64,000 bases of DNA from Labilibaculum sp041595635 (lineage in GTDB: Bacteria; Bacteroidota; Bacteroidia; Bacteroidales; Marinifilaceae). The notes below the pieces were generated by a model. The model had not been told where the DNA came from. It searched no databases and saw nothing but the letters and a program-made list of their open reading frames with translations. The position numbers and the translations under genes are program-made. This document shows, piece by piece, positions 17,476 through 26,204 of this stretch; within the stretch, counting starts at the first letter, position 1, and each line of letters opens with the position of its first letter. The stretch spans positions 1 through 64,000 of the forward strand of contig NZ_JBFHJW010000005.1 of NCBI RefSeq assembly GCF_041595635.1, given 5' to 3'.

Positions 17476-18600
17476 ATGAAATCAGAAACTTCACAACTTA
17501 AATACATCCCTTTTTTTCTTATCCTAATTGGATCTTTTTTCTTTCAAAAATGCACTTCTAATCAGTCAGATAATGCAGATGAGAATCAGGACCTAATCGA
17601 AATTACCGATAATGATCCAGCAGCTGGAAATCCTAATGGTAGTGCTACTATACCAGCTGAAGCCCAACTTGAAGATGTTTCCCTACCCGATCAGATTATT
17701 GGTGATGGAAGTCCCGAAAGTTGCACCGCTCAGGCTTTTATCGATGCTGTAGCCCTGGGAGGCAAAATTGTATTCGATGGTGGTTCCGAACCTTTTACCA
17801 TTCAACTGGATGAAGCAGCCAAAATTTTTAACGATGCCAGCAACGAAGTGGTAATTGATGGCGGCGGATTGGTTACTCTCAGTGGAAAAGGAAAAACCCG
17901 TATTTTATACATGAATACTTGTGACGAAGATCAGCATTGGACCACGTCCCACTGCCAAAACCAAGATCATCCAAAATTAACACTTCAAAACCTCACTTTT
18001 ATCAATGGTAATTCTAAATCGGAAGATAAATACGATGGCGGTGGCGCTATTTGGGTGCGTGGTGGTCGCTTAAAGATTATCAATTGTCGCTTTTTTAACA
18101 ACATGTGTGCTGATGAAGGACCTGATGTTGGTGGCGGAGCTCTTCGCGTTTTCAGTCAATACGAAAATATGCCCGTTTATTTGGTTAACTGTACTTTCGG
18201 TGGTGCCGAAGGATACGGAAATACTGGCTCAAATGGTGGAGCAATTAGCAGTATTGGCGTTTCCTGGACCATTATAAATTGTTTATTTTCTCACAATCAA
18301 GCAATCGGTAATGGTGGAAATCCCGCTCAAGCTGATACTCCTGGCGGAGGAAGTGGTGGAGCAATCTATAACGATGGGAATACCATGACTTTAGATATTA
18401 GAGGAAGCTTACTGGAACAAAATGAGGTAAACACTCACGGATCATCTATTTTCTTTGTTACCAACGATCTAAGTGGGAATATTATTATTGACGACTCGGT
18501 AATTCAAAATAATATAGGTGGAACTTGGTATCCTGTTTATCCAAGTATTTCTATGCACAGCGATACGGAAATAACAGTAACAAATTCACTCATAGAGTAA
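17476..18600 (+). CDS. Secreted parallel beta-helix protein with Pmp-like GGAI repeats
   Basis: An envelope or secreted protein predicted to fold as a right-handed parallel beta-helix. From the ATG at 17476 it has 374 residues; the longer frame begins with a GTG at 17446. A hydrophobic signal ends in FFFQKC, a relaxed lipobox, then an acidic Asn/Asp-rich linker follows. The helix region carries repeated GGAI/GGAL turns (GGGAIWVRGG, GGGALRVF, NGGAISS, SGGAIYN) each followed by NCxF or FxxN strands, a pattern best known from chlamydial polymorphic membrane proteins. No T9SS tail or autotransporter barrel is visible. The substrate or partner is unknown; adhesion or glycan binding are possible. 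Confidence 0.75.
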   Translation: MKSETSQLKYIPFFLILIGSFFFQKCTSNQSDNADENQDLIEITDNDPAAGNPNGSATIPAEAQLEDVSLPDQIIGDGSPESCTAQAFIDAVALGGKIVFDGGSEPFTIQLDEAAKIFNDASNEVVIDGGGLVTLSGKGKTRILYMNTCDEDQHWTTSHCQNQDHPKLTLQNLTFINGNSKSEDKYDGGGAIWVRGGRLKIINCRFFNNMCADEGPDVGGGALRVFSQYENMPVYLVNCTFGGAEGYGNTGSNGGAISSIGVSWTIINCLFSHNQAIGNGGNPAQADTPGGGSGGAIYNDGNTMTLDIRGSLLEQNEVNTHGSSIFFVTNDLSGNIIIDDSVIQNNIGGTWYPVYPSISMHSDTEITVTNSLIE

Positions 18601-18717
18601 GAACTGCAACCTTTTTATCACTTCAATTAGAACCTCAAACAAATCATTCTTATCGACAGAATATCAATCCTTTAATTCAAAAAGAATGACTATTTAAAAT
18701 AGATCCAAAAATGGACG

Positions 18718-18843
18718 AGAGTCTGTCTAAAAAAGTTTTGAGTTCTATCAAACTGTACTTCCCAAAAATCTTCGTTTTTAACAAACAAATATTTCTCGAC
18801 CTACGAGTTTACTTTACAACCATGTCTTTTTTAGACAGCCTCT
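18718..18843. repeat. Intergenic element with 18-bp terminal inverted repeats (copy A)
   Basis: The ends, AGAGTCTGTCTAAAAAAG on the left and the complement of AGAGGCTGTCTAAAAAAG on the right, match at 17 of 18 positions across a spacer of about 90 bases. The right end, TTTTTTAGACAGCCTCTTTT, recurs with one change at 27682-27701. It could be a MITE-like repeat or a compound terminator for the convergent beta-helix and dapA genes. No coding capacity and no clear target-site duplication were found. Confidence 0.5.
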
Positions 18844-18857
18844 TTTATTTTTTTGTT

Positions 18858-19745
18858 TTAAACGATTCCCAACCGGGTCATTTCAGCAACCAATTGCTTC
18901 CGATTATCATCCATCATTTCACACATGGGGGATCGGAACTTTTCCTGAAGTTTACCCATTAAGGCCAAACCAGTTTTTACTGGAATAGGATTAGACTCGA
19001 TAAAACACAATTGAATCAGTTTTAAATACTTGAAATAAATCTCCTTAGACTTTTCTAAATCACCTATTGAAGCCGCATGCATTAAATCATGAAACTCTTT
19101 AGGAACCAGGTTGGCTATAACTGAAATAACACCACTTGCTCCCATACATACTGCCTGAAAAGCCAATGCATCATCGCCAGAAAAAACCATAAAATCAGCT
19201 GGTTTATCTCGTAAAACACAAGCAACTTGTTCCAAATTACCCGACGCTTCTTTAATTCCAACTATGTTCTCAAACTCCTTGGCCAACTCAATCGTTAAAT
19301 CAGCAGGAATATTCCCCGAAGTTCTGCCAGGAACATTATATAAAATAATTGGTACTGTAACTGCATTAGCAATTTGAGAAAAATAATCTTTCAAGCCTTT
19401 TCTTGTAGGTTTGTTGTAGTAAGGCGATACCACCAAAATAGCATCAACACCCAGTGATTCAGCCAAACAGGAATTTTTAATTGCTTCGGAAGTAGAATTT
19501 GTTCCCGATCCAGCAATTACTGGAACTCGTTTGTTCACCTTTTCAACAGTATGTTTAATTAGTGTTGTATACTCCTCCTTACTAAGAGTGGCCGCTTCTC
19601 CAGTAGTGCCACACACTACAATTCCGTCCGTTTCATTCTCCAAATGAAAGTCGATCAAATGATCAAAAGCAGTATAATCAATACTGCCATTCATTTTAAA
19701 AGGTGTTACAATAGCAACAATAGATCCTTGCCAAGCTTTTTTCAT
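18858..19745 (-). CDS. dapA: 4-hydroxy-tetrahydrodipicolinate synthase
   Basis: Condenses pyruvate with aspartate semialdehyde, the first committed step to diaminopimelate and lysine. The 295-residue TIM barrel carries the Schiff-base lysine Lys165 in GIKEASGN, Tyr136 and Arg141 in YNVPGR, and the GTTGE loop at 46-50. It is a single-gene unit. A promoter-like element lies at 19804-19835. Confidence 0.97.
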   Translation of the reverse strand: MKKAWQGSIVAIVTPFKMNGSIDYTAFDHLIDFHLENETDGIVVCGTTGEAATLSKEEYTTLIKHTVEKVNKRVPVIAGSGTNSTSEAIKNSCLAESLGVDAILVVSPYYNKPTRKGLKDYFSQIANAVTVPIILYNVPGRTSGNIPADLTIELAKEFENIVGIKEASGNLEQVACVLRDKPADFMVFSGDDALAFQAVCMGASGVISVIANLVPKEFHDLMHAASIGDLEKSKEIYFKYLKLIQLCFIESNPIPVKTGLALMGKLQEKFRSPMCEMMDDNRKQLVAEMTRLGIV

Positions 19746-19803
19746 TTATTTATACTTCTTGATTATAAACTTGCAGACATCCGCAAGTTTTAGTTAACGG
19801 CTG

Positions 19804-19835
19804 CAAATATAGATTCTTCAATAAACTGAACGAAA
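19804..19835 (-). promoter_or_regulatory. Candidate dapA promoter
   Basis: The minus strand reads TTTCG, 19 bases, then TATATTTG, an exact TAnnTTTG element. The start codon is about 59 bases downstream. Confidence 0.5.
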
Positions 19836-19918
19836 TTTTTAGAAAATTTATTCAATAATTCTACATTCTGTTAATTTTTGAACATCTTTGTATAGGTTTT
19901 CAACACAAATTTCAATTC

Positions 19919-20578
19919 ATGATAACAATTCCACAAGTTGTAGAAAAAATAGTTAGTTCACAACCTTTTTTAGCTGAAGCTTTAGTCGATGGATTAATCA
20001 ATATTTCTTCCCTCGCTCGTAAAATTCAAAGCCAGGTTGAATTGAGTGTAAAGAAGCCAGTTAAAATAGGAGCTATTATAATGGCATTAAATCGATTAGC
20101 CCCAAATCTGGAAGTGAAAATTAATCCCGAGTTGAAAGAGGTTATCACCAACGTAGGAGATATCATTGTTCGCTCACAATTGGTTGATTTTACTTATAAA
20201 AACTCAAATACATTGATTGAAAAACACACAGAATTGTTAAAATCTATTGGCCCAAATCAAGAATTTTTTTACACCATGGTTCAAGGTGTTTTTGAATCGA
20301 ACCTAGTTGTTAGCAATACGTTAAAAGAAAAAGTAGAGCAAGTTTTTGGCAATGAAATGCTGGTAAGCAAAAGTGAAAATTTATCATCTGTAACTTTAAA
20401 ACTACCTTCAACAAACAGCCAGCAGCTTGGTTTTTATTACTTTATTCTCAAAAATATTGCTTGGGCTGGCATTAACATTCGCGAAGTTATTTCTACCACC
20501 AATGAATTTACCCTCGTTGTGCATGATGAAGATATTGATAAAACCTTCTCAGTACTCAAAAACATGGGAAATAATTAA
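19919..20578 (+). CDS. Uncharacterised protein with C-terminal ACT-like domain
   Basis: A 219-residue cytoplasmic protein. The first 80 residues look like a helical DNA-binding or wHTH-like segment (ISSLARKIQSQVE, KPVKIGAIIMALNRL). The last 60 residues resemble the ACT domain of aspartokinases (LKNIAWAGINIREV, EFTLVVHDEDIDKTFSVLK), a small-molecule-binding regulatory fold. It has no kinase domain. It is divergent from dapA, so an amino-acid-responsive regulator of lysine-pathway genes is conceivable, but this is inference from position only. Confidence 0.65.
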   Translation: MITIPQVVEKIVSSQPFLAEALVDGLINISSLARKIQSQVELSVKKPVKIGAIIMALNRLAPNLEVKINPELKEVITNVGDIIVRSQLVDFTYKNSNTLIEKHTELLKSIGPNQEFFYTMVQGVFESNLVVSNTLKEKVEQVFGNEMLVSKSENLSSVTLKLPSTNSQQLGFYYFILKNIAWAGINIREVISTTNEFTLVVHDEDIDKTFSVLKNMGNN

Positions 20579-20580
20579 AA

Positions 20581-20611
20581 AAATGGCTGTATGTTTCAAA
20601 TACAGCCATTT
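20581..20611. terminator. Bidirectional terminator
   Basis: A perfect 12-bp stem (AAATGGCTGTAT and its complement) with a seven-base loop has T-runs on both strands. It serves the ACT-like gene and the convergent SEC-C gene. Confidence 0.9.
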
Positions 20612-20612
20612 T

Positions 20613-21095
20613 TTATTTGTTCATGCAACACTTTTTAAATTTCCTTCCACTTCCACAAAAGCACAAGTCATTACGATTTATTTGTTTTTCAATTTTCCTT
20701 TCCGGATATTCTCCAGAAACATAAACCCAAGCCCCATTTTCTCGTTCGAATAAAGACTTTTCGTGTATGCATTTCTCTTCTCCATTCTCACAATAACTTG
20801 CCTGGAATTCAACCCACCCAATTAAATCGTTCTCCTCTCCTTTTTCCGCAGACAGAATTTTCAATCCTCTCCATTCAACGGTTAATGCCCACTCTAAAAT
20901 CTCTTCTCTTTGTTGGATCGGACGAGTTTTTGAAGCATAAGTTTTTAAGATATAATCTACATCAGCCGTTACAAATGCAGAATACCTGCTTCGCATTAAA
21001 TCCTGAGCAGTTTGAGCATTCCGTTTGCCAGAGTGTATTGCTCCACAGCAATCGATATACATACTACTATGTCCACAAAAGCAGTTCTGATTCAT
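20613..21095 (-). CDS. ychJ: YchJ-type protein with SEC-C motifs at both ends
   Basis: A 160-residue protein of the UPF0225/YchJ family. An N-terminal CxCGxxxxxxxCC zinc motif (residues 5-17) is followed by the conserved LMRSRYSAFV segment and a central cystatin/NTF2-like fold, and a C-terminal SEC-C motif (LCFCGSGRKFKKCC) closes the chain. The Cys residues probably bind zinc. The molecular role of YchJ is unknown. It follows the 283-residue helical protein by six bases and belongs to the same transcript as the MFS gene. Confidence 0.88.
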   Translation of the reverse strand: MNQNCFCGHSSMYIDCCGAIHSGKRNAQTAQDLMRSRYSAFVTADVDYILKTYASKTRPIQQREEILEWALTVEWRGLKILSAEKGEENDLIGWVEFQASYCENGEEKCIHEKSLFERENGAWVYVSGEYPERKIEKQINRNDLCFCGSGRKFKKCCMNK

Positions 21096-21101
21096 GGCTA
21101 T

Positions 21102-21953
21102 TTAGCTATAAGTTTTCTTAAAAAACAGATCCAATTTATCTAGATCCTGCTCCCCAATTAATCCTAAAAATTCCGCAAAATGAGGACTGCTAGTTCCCAA
21201 TTCTGCTTTAATTTTAAACATGGCATTGAACTCAGTAATAAATTCAGCACGCATATCGAAAGCACTTACTAAGGTTTCATAAAAAATTCGGAATAAACTT
21301 CCTTCGGCATTTAAGGTTTGGTCGTCAATCGAAATCACTTTCATTAAATTCATCAATAAATCGTAATTTTTTAACTCGATAGCTACTGCAATTCCTTTAG
21401 TAAAATGAGCAAAAAGAATTTGTAAAGATTCCTTATCGTTATATTCAGGAATGGGAACAGGTATAAATTTACAATCAGCATAAGACTGCAATGCTTCCTC
21501 TTTTTTTCCCGAATTTAAAAGCATAAATGCTTTAACATTGGTAAGGGTCAGATAGTAAAAATCGCGGTATTTATCAAAAGGCAAATCGGTTAAGGCTTGG
21601 TTTAAAACCTGAATTCCATTGTTCATGGCTTCCTCGATTTTTTCACTTCCTCGCTTGAATGAAAATTCAGCCATAAACTGCAATGCCCAATTCAATCCAT
21701 AAACCCATTTTCCGCTTGTGGAACAGGATTCATATCCCTTACGATATTCTTCTCCTGCTTCATTTAATTCTCCAAAAAGAGAAAACGAGGCAGCTCGTAG
21801 TTGAAGTATTTCCAAGTAAAACCGCGGTTCATCTTTTAACAATTCTACAGATTTATTGTTTAAAAAATTACGGATTTGCTTAGGATCTTTCGATTGAATT
21901 CCTGTATTATACATATCGATCAGAGAACGATAGACCTGTTCTTTATTTTGCAT
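21102..21953 (-). CDS. Uncharacterised helical, TPR-like protein
   Basis: A 283-residue cytoplasmic protein with no signal or membrane segment. Residues 45-160 show TPR-like helix pairs (FYLEILQLRAASFSLFGELNEAGEEYRKGYE, then YYLTLTNVKAFMLLNSGKKEEALQSYADC). No catalytic motif is apparent. Its start overlaps the end of the MFS gene by 11 bases and its end is six bases from ychJ, so the three are co-transcribed. I do not recognise the family. Confidence 0.65.
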   Translation of the reverse strand: MQNKEQVYRSLIDMYNTGIQSKDPKQIRNFLNNKSVELLKDEPRFYLEILQLRAASFSLFGELNEAGEEYRKGYESCSTSGKWVYGLNWALQFMAEFSFKRGSEKIEEAMNNGIQVLNQALTDLPFDKYRDFYYLTLTNVKAFMLLNSGKKEEALQSYADCKFIPVPIPEYNDKESLQILFAHFTKGIAVAIELKNYDLLMNLMKVISIDDQTLNAEGSLFRIFYETLVSAFDMRAEFITEFNAMFKIKAELGTSSPHFAEFLGLIGEQDLDKLDLFFKKTYS

Positions 21954-23097
21954 AATTAACTTTTCTTTCTATTTTAATAAATTGTACGAATATGAGTGAT
22001 ACAATACTAATAAATGCTCCTGCAACAAATGGAATCTGAGGATTTATCATCCAAAGCATGCCCCCTATTACAGGAATAACAACTGCTGAGATATGATTAA
22101 TGGTAAAACCTACTGCCATCGAAGGCGCAATGTCTTTGGTATCGCCCGTTTTATGGAAATAGGTATTGATTCCCATTGAAAAACCAAAAAAGATATGATC
22201 AATGATATATAATCCTGCTATTAGGTAAGCATTTTCGAAAAAAGCATAGCCTAAAAACACAAAAATAAGACTAAAATACTCCATAGAAAGCATCTTACGT
22301 TCGCCAAATTGATTGATTCCTTTTGCAATCAATGGAGAAATGAAATAAGCAATAATGTTATTGATCACAAACAAAGTAGCAATATTCTGAACAGAAAACT
22401 GATATTTTTGTACCAACATGAAAACCGCAAACACAACAAATATTTGACGCCGTGCACCACTTAAAAAATTTAGGACATAAAAAAGCCAATATTTTTTTCG
22501 AAGCACCATCCCTTTGTTTTGAACTGGAATATTTTTATCGGTAGGTTCCCAAAAAAAGGCCCATATACCTATACAAAACACCAGAACTCCAATGAGAATA
22601 AAGCTGAATTTTAGGTTGATAAAATGCGCAATTCCAAATACAAAAGCTCCCATGCTAATGTTGGCAATTGCCGACCAACTTCTTTGCTTTGCAAATACAA
22701 CCGGCGCCTGTTCGATAGAAAAATACTGCAGTGTAAGTGACTTATTCGTGGTCTCGAAGTAGTGAAATCCTACCGACATGATTAAAGTAGTAATGATTAA
22801 ACCTAGAAAAGAAGGGAATAATCCAGTTAGAGCCACTCCCATACCAACAAATAGGACCGATAATGCCGATAAACGATGTTCTTTAATGAAAAGTAACAAA
22901 TAGACAACCAATAAGGCTAGGAAACCAGGAATTTCTCTCACCGACTGAATTACTCCAACTTGAAAACCATTAATTCCGACTTCATCAACAGCAAAATTAT
23001 TAAATAGGGTTCTCCATCCCTGATGTCCAGCTGTAGCTGCAACAACCAACAACATCAGGTATTGAAACATGATGTTTTTTTTAAGCGCTTTACTCAT
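21943..23097 (-). CDS. MFS transporter
   Basis: A 384-residue inner-membrane protein with about 12 hydrophobic segments and the weak repeats of the major facilitator superfamily. The N-terminal half holds GWRTLFNNFAVDEVG and GFQVGVIQSVREIPG; a basic loop (GMVLRKKYW) separates the halves; the second half has NQFGERKMLS, a motif-A-like loop. The substrate is unknown. It is the first gene of a three-gene minus-strand unit with the TPR-like and YchJ genes. Confidence 0.85.
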   Translation of the reverse strand: MSKALKKNIMFQYLMLLVVAATAGHQGWRTLFNNFAVDEVGINGFQVGVIQSVREIPGFLALLVVYLLLFIKEHRLSALSVLFVGMGVALTGLFPSFLGLIITTLIMSVGFHYFETTNKSLTLQYFSIEQAPVVFAKQRSWSAIANISMGAFVFGIAHFINLKFSFILIGVLVFCIGIWAFFWEPTDKNIPVQNKGMVLRKKYWLFYVLNFLSGARRQIFVVFAVFMLVQKYQFSVQNIATLFVINNIIAYFISPLIAKGINQFGERKMLSMEYFSLIFVFLGYAFFENAYLIAGLYIIDHIFFGFSMGINTYFHKTGDTKDIAPSMAVGFTINHISAVVIPVIGGMLWMINPQIPFVAGAFISIVSLIFVQFIKIERKVNYAK

Positions 23098-23123
23098 TTT
23101 TACTCATCTCAAAAATTGAGAGC

Positions 23124-23156
23124 CAAAGGTACAAAATTGTTTGCAATGCATCGAAA
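23124..23156 (-). promoter_or_regulatory. Candidate promoter of the MFS-ychJ unit
   Basis: The minus strand has TTTCG, 20 bases, then TACCTTTG, an exact TAnnTTTG element. The start codon is 27 bases downstream of the element. Confidence 0.55.
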
Positions 23157-23258
23157 TAAAAGCTAAAAGCAAAACAAATTAGAAAAGTTTTAGTATCCTT
23201 TCTTAATTATTTTCCATTTTTGTACAATTACTCATTTTATCACTAAATAAAAGAGAAA

Positions 23259-23774
23259 ATGAAATTTAAAGAACTTATTCAACAACGATATTCTGTTAGA
23301 TCCTATAAAAATCAAGAGGTTGAAAAGGATAAACTAATTCAAATATTGGAGGCAGGGCAAATGGCTCCTTCGGCTGTTAATAGTCAGCCCTGGCATTTTA
23401 TTGTGGTTCAAGAAACCAACAATCACCGTAAGTTTTCAGAAATTTATCACCGCGATTGGTTTAATGAAGCACCGGTGTATATTGTAATTTGCGGCGATCA
23501 CTCGCAATCCTGGAAAAGAAATGAGGATCAGAAAGATCATTGTGATATTGATGCAGCTATTGCTATCGATCATATGACACTTCAGGCTACGGAACTTGGA
23601 TTGGGAACTTGTTGGGTTTGTAATTTTCACGTACAAAATTGCATCGATTTCTTTCAATTACCCGATTCTATCGAACCCATAGCAATTTTATCCTTAGGCT
23701 ACCCATCCGACAAAGGATCACTGCAAAAGAAAAGAAAACCGTTGAATGAAATTGTGCATTGGGAAAGCTTTTAA
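23259..23774 (+). CDS. Nitroreductase family FMN oxidoreductase
   Basis: A 171-residue flavoprotein that reduces nitro, quinone or related compounds with NAD(P)H. FMN-binding segments are clear: QQRYSVRSY at 8-16, MAPSAVNSQPWHF near 37-49 and a GLGTCWVCNF segment. The length fits the compact nitroreductase subgroup. The physiological substrate is not predictable. The CobW-type GTPase follows after 13 bases, so the two are probably co-transcribed. Confidence 0.92.
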   Translation: MKFKELIQQRYSVRSYKNQEVEKDKLIQILEAGQMAPSAVNSQPWHFIVVQETNNHRKFSEIYHRDWFNEAPVYIVICGDHSQSWKRNEDQKDHCDIDAAIAIDHMTLQATELGLGTCWVCNFHVQNCIDFFQLPDSIEPIAILSLGYPSDKGSLQKKRKPLNEIVHWESF

Positions 23775-23787
23775 TCGAATAAAAAAT

Positions 23788-24753
23788 ATGTCAAAAATTC
23801 CAGTTACTCTTATTACTGGCTTCTTAGGATCTGGAAAAACCAGTCTCCTGAATCAGCTAATTTCCAGTTACCCTGAAAAAAAAATCGCTATTATTGAAAA
23901 TGAATTTGGAGCCATAAATATTGATTCAGAATTAGTAACGAATATAGAAAACAAAGAAGTGTTTGAGTTAAGCAATGGTTGTATTTGCTGTAATTTGAAT
24001 GACGAACTTTATCTTGTTCTGCAAAAGCTTATTCAATCCGATCACCAATTCAACCATTTGCTCATCGAAACTACAGGAATTGCAGATCCTTCGAGTATCC
24101 TCGCTTCTTTTATTATGGACCCCTTTATAAAAAAGAAATTTGTATTGGATTCGGTAATCTGCCTGGTTGATACTGAAAATGGCCAACGTTTATTGGAGAA
24201 CGAAAGTATTTTCATTAAACAGGTTGCCGTTGCCGATCAAATTATTCTTACCAAATCTGACCTTGCTGGTAAGGCTAAATCTGATATTTTAAAAGGAGAG
24301 CTAGAGAAAATCAATCGATTTGCAACACTTGGAGAAGCTTTATTTGGGAAAAGTGAGAATGAATATTTGTTGGATTCATTTTCTTACGATCCAGCCAAGG
24401 TGTATCAATTTGTATTGGGTGTGGAAGGAAAATCAGACACAAACAAAGATAAGCATGGTATTGAGAGCATGTGCTACACATCTTGCATTCCTATGGATCA
24501 AATGAAACTTGCCATGTGGCTAGATGCCTTTCTTACCTTTAATCAGGACAGCATTTATAGAGTGAAAGGTATTTTGTATCTAGGTGGACTTGAGAACCAA
24601 ATTATTCTTCAATCTGTACACACACAATTTCAAGCAACGGTAGGAAAAGCTTGGGATAAAGAAGAACAAAGAGAAAGTAAAATTGTAATTATTGGAAAAA
24701 ATCTTAACCGAAAAGTGATTGAACAAAACTTAAATGAACTTCTTTTAAACTGA
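23788..24753 (+). CDS. CobW/COG0523-type GTPase metallochaperone
   Basis: A G3E-family GTPase that delivers metal, usually zinc, to client proteins. From the ATG at 23788 it has 321 residues; a longer in-frame start at 23746 overlaps the nitroreductase and adds nothing conserved. It carries Walker A GFLGSGKT (11-18), ENEFGAINID, the metal-binding CICC at 65-68, the ETTGIADP switch and TKSD for guanine specificity, then a CobW C-terminal domain. There is no His-rich tail. No Zur box or zinc-related neighbour is visible. Confidence 0.9.
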   Translation: MSKIPVTLITGFLGSGKTSLLNQLISSYPEKKIAIIENEFGAINIDSELVTNIENKEVFELSNGCICCNLNDELYLVLQKLIQSDHQFNHLLIETTGIADPSSILASFIMDPFIKKKFVLDSVICLVDTENGQRLLENESIFIKQVAVADQIILTKSDLAGKAKSDILKGELEKINRFATLGEALFGKSENEYLLDSFSYDPAKVYQFVLGVEGKSDTNKDKHGIESMCYTSCIPMDQMKLAMWLDAFLTFNQDSIYRVKGILYLGGLENQIILQSVHTQFQATVGKAWDKEEQRESKIVIIGKNLNRKVIEQNLNELLLN

Positions 24754-24790
24754 AAAGGAGAAGATCACTCTTCCCATTTACTAGTACCTT

Positions 24791-25495
24791 TCAGCCCGTT
24801 TCACTAATTCGTTCCAAATGTGGAAAATTTAAAATTTTTAATTTCCTACCATCTAAATTTATAATGCCTTCGTTGTGAAATTCTTTTAAAATTCGAATAG
24901 CACTATCCTTCGACATTCCTGTAAGATCAGCAATATCCTGACGTGAAAGATGCAAATTAAAATTTAAATTCTCATATATTTTATTGGAAAGATAAATCAA
25001 TCCATCGGCAATACGACCATGCATTTGCTTTTGCGACAGGCTAACCATTTTCTCAAAGGAAAAGATGCCCTTTTGTGTGCAATTTTTAATAAATTCTTCT
25101 GCAAAAAGAGAATTTGATTGAATGGCTCTTTTAAAAGCACCTATTTCAATAAAACATGCTGTTGTACTATCTAAAGCAGCAATGGAATAATGATGCCTAT
25201 TATCGAAATACAAAGAAGCTTGCCCAATCACCTCCCAAGGCTTAACTATTCTTATTATCAGCTGCTTATCCTGAACACCCTCAACATATAATTTAGCCAA
25301 CCCACTAGTTAATATTAACAAGTGAGTTGCAGAAGTTCCTTGCTTAAAAATAGTTTCCCCTGCTTTGAACTTAACCTCAAATCTACTTTCGTTGATTTCT
25401 TCTATCTCGGAGGAAGTAAGTGTACTTAACAGTGGGATACGCTCATTACATTCGATGCAATTTTTGCAATTATCGGATTTTGAAAATTTGGCCAT
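24791..25495 (-). CDS. Crp/Fnr regulator with N-terminal cysteine cluster
   Basis: A transcription factor of 234 residues. Residues 25-140 form a cyclic-nucleotide-like sensor domain and the C-terminal HTH (SRQDIADLTGMSKDSAIRIL) binds DNA. Cys10, Cys13 and Cys16 form a CxxCxxC cluster, and Cys114 in STTACFIEIGAF falls where FNR has its fourth ligand, so an oxygen-labile [4Fe-4S] cluster is plausible. It is divergent from the cytochrome island, with a near-FNR palindrome in the shared 326-base gap. It is convergent with the CobW gene. Regulation of the island by oxygen or redox state is inference. Confidence 0.88.
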   Translation of the reverse strand: MAKFSKSDNCKNCIECNERIPLLSTLTSSEIEEINESRFEVKFKAGETIFKQGTSATHLLILTSGLAKLYVEGVQDKQLIIRIVKPWEVIGQASLYFDNRHHYSIAALDSTTACFIEIGAFKRAIQSNSLFAEEFIKNCTQKGIFSFEKMVSLSQKQMHGRIADGLIYLSNKIYENLNFNLHLSRQDIADLTGMSKDSAIRILKEFHNEGIINLDGRKLKILNFPHLERISETG

Positions 25496-25821
25496 AAGAA
25501 TAAAAGATAATTAGTTCGAAATTTAAGTAACTCCCGATTTATAGTGACAAATCCATAAAAACCAATTCAAATAAGGGGATATTAAAAGCAAGAAATTACT
25601 TTTCAATTTTCATTATACAGTATTAAATATAATAAAAAGACTGAGATAAGCCTAGTAAAAGACTGATAAATATCGATTTGAATAAGACAAATTCCTTTTT
25701 TTCATAAAATAAATCTCGCCCTTACATTTCACTTGCAGTAAATGCAATTATTTATCTTTAATCAATAAGGTGAAAATCCTTACAATCACTAAGCAATACT
25801 TACATTTTAAATCTAAATACT
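25496..25821. other. Shared upstream region of the FNR-like gene and the cytochrome island
   Basis: A gap of 326 AT-rich bases between divergent genes. It contains the palindrome CTGAT-AAAT-ATCGA at 25663-25676. A weak -7-like TATCTTTA lies about 50 bases before the cytochrome start. No RNA gene was seen. Confidence 0.55.
25663..25676. promoter_or_regulatory. FNR/CRP-like operator candidate
   Basis: CTGAT-AAAT-ATCGA matches the FNR consensus TTGAT-N4-ATCAA at eight of ten positions. It is about 145 bases upstream of the first cytochrome gene and 168 bases upstream of the FNR-like gene. Confidence 0.4.
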
Positions 25822-26193
25822 ATGCAAAAGAACAATTTAGTAAGTCTTTTACTGGTTTTCCTGATAACACTGTGTTTTGTTTCATGTGAATACGATATTG
25901 TTGAGGTTGATGAGATCGTGATTCCTATTGATCAGGAAATCTCTTTTAGTACCGATATCATTCCCATATTTACCTCCAATTGCATTTCTTGTCATAATGG
26001 AGGAACGAGTCCTGACCTTAGAGCAAACAATGCCTACAACTCATTAACAAACGGAGGATATCTAGATGTGGATGATCCTGAAAACAGTGAATTATACCAA
26101 GTACTGCAAGAAGGATCTCACAGTACTCGAGCTTCAGCAACCGAAAAAGAATTAATCCTTGAATGGATCACCCGAGGTGCTAACAACAACTAA
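25822..26193 (+). CDS. Monoheme cytochrome c-like lipoprotein
   Basis: A 123-residue secreted protein. The signal ends in the lipobox FVSC (Cys23), so it is lipid-anchored, probably in the outer membrane. A single haem-binding CISCH lies in the segment STDIIPIFTSNCISCHNGG, as in Planctomycete-type cytochrome C-like (PSCyt1) domains, and a C-terminal WITRGA helix follows. It is the first gene of an electron-transfer island and precedes the barrel gene by 11 bases. It could be an outer-membrane electron carrier, but the partner is not known. Confidence 0.88.
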   Translation: MQKNNLVSLLLVFLITLCFVSCEYDIVEVDEIVIPIDQEISFSTDIIPIFTSNCISCHNGGTSPDLRANNAYNSLTNGGYLDVDDPENSELYQVLQEGSHSTRASATEKELILEWITRGANNN

Positions 26194-26204
26194 AACTATA
26201 CACT

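Noticed and set aside
18711..18962. Plus-strand 83-codon ORF between the beta-helix gene and dapA
   Set aside because: It runs through the inverted-repeat element into the 3' end of dapA on the other strand and has no family similarity.
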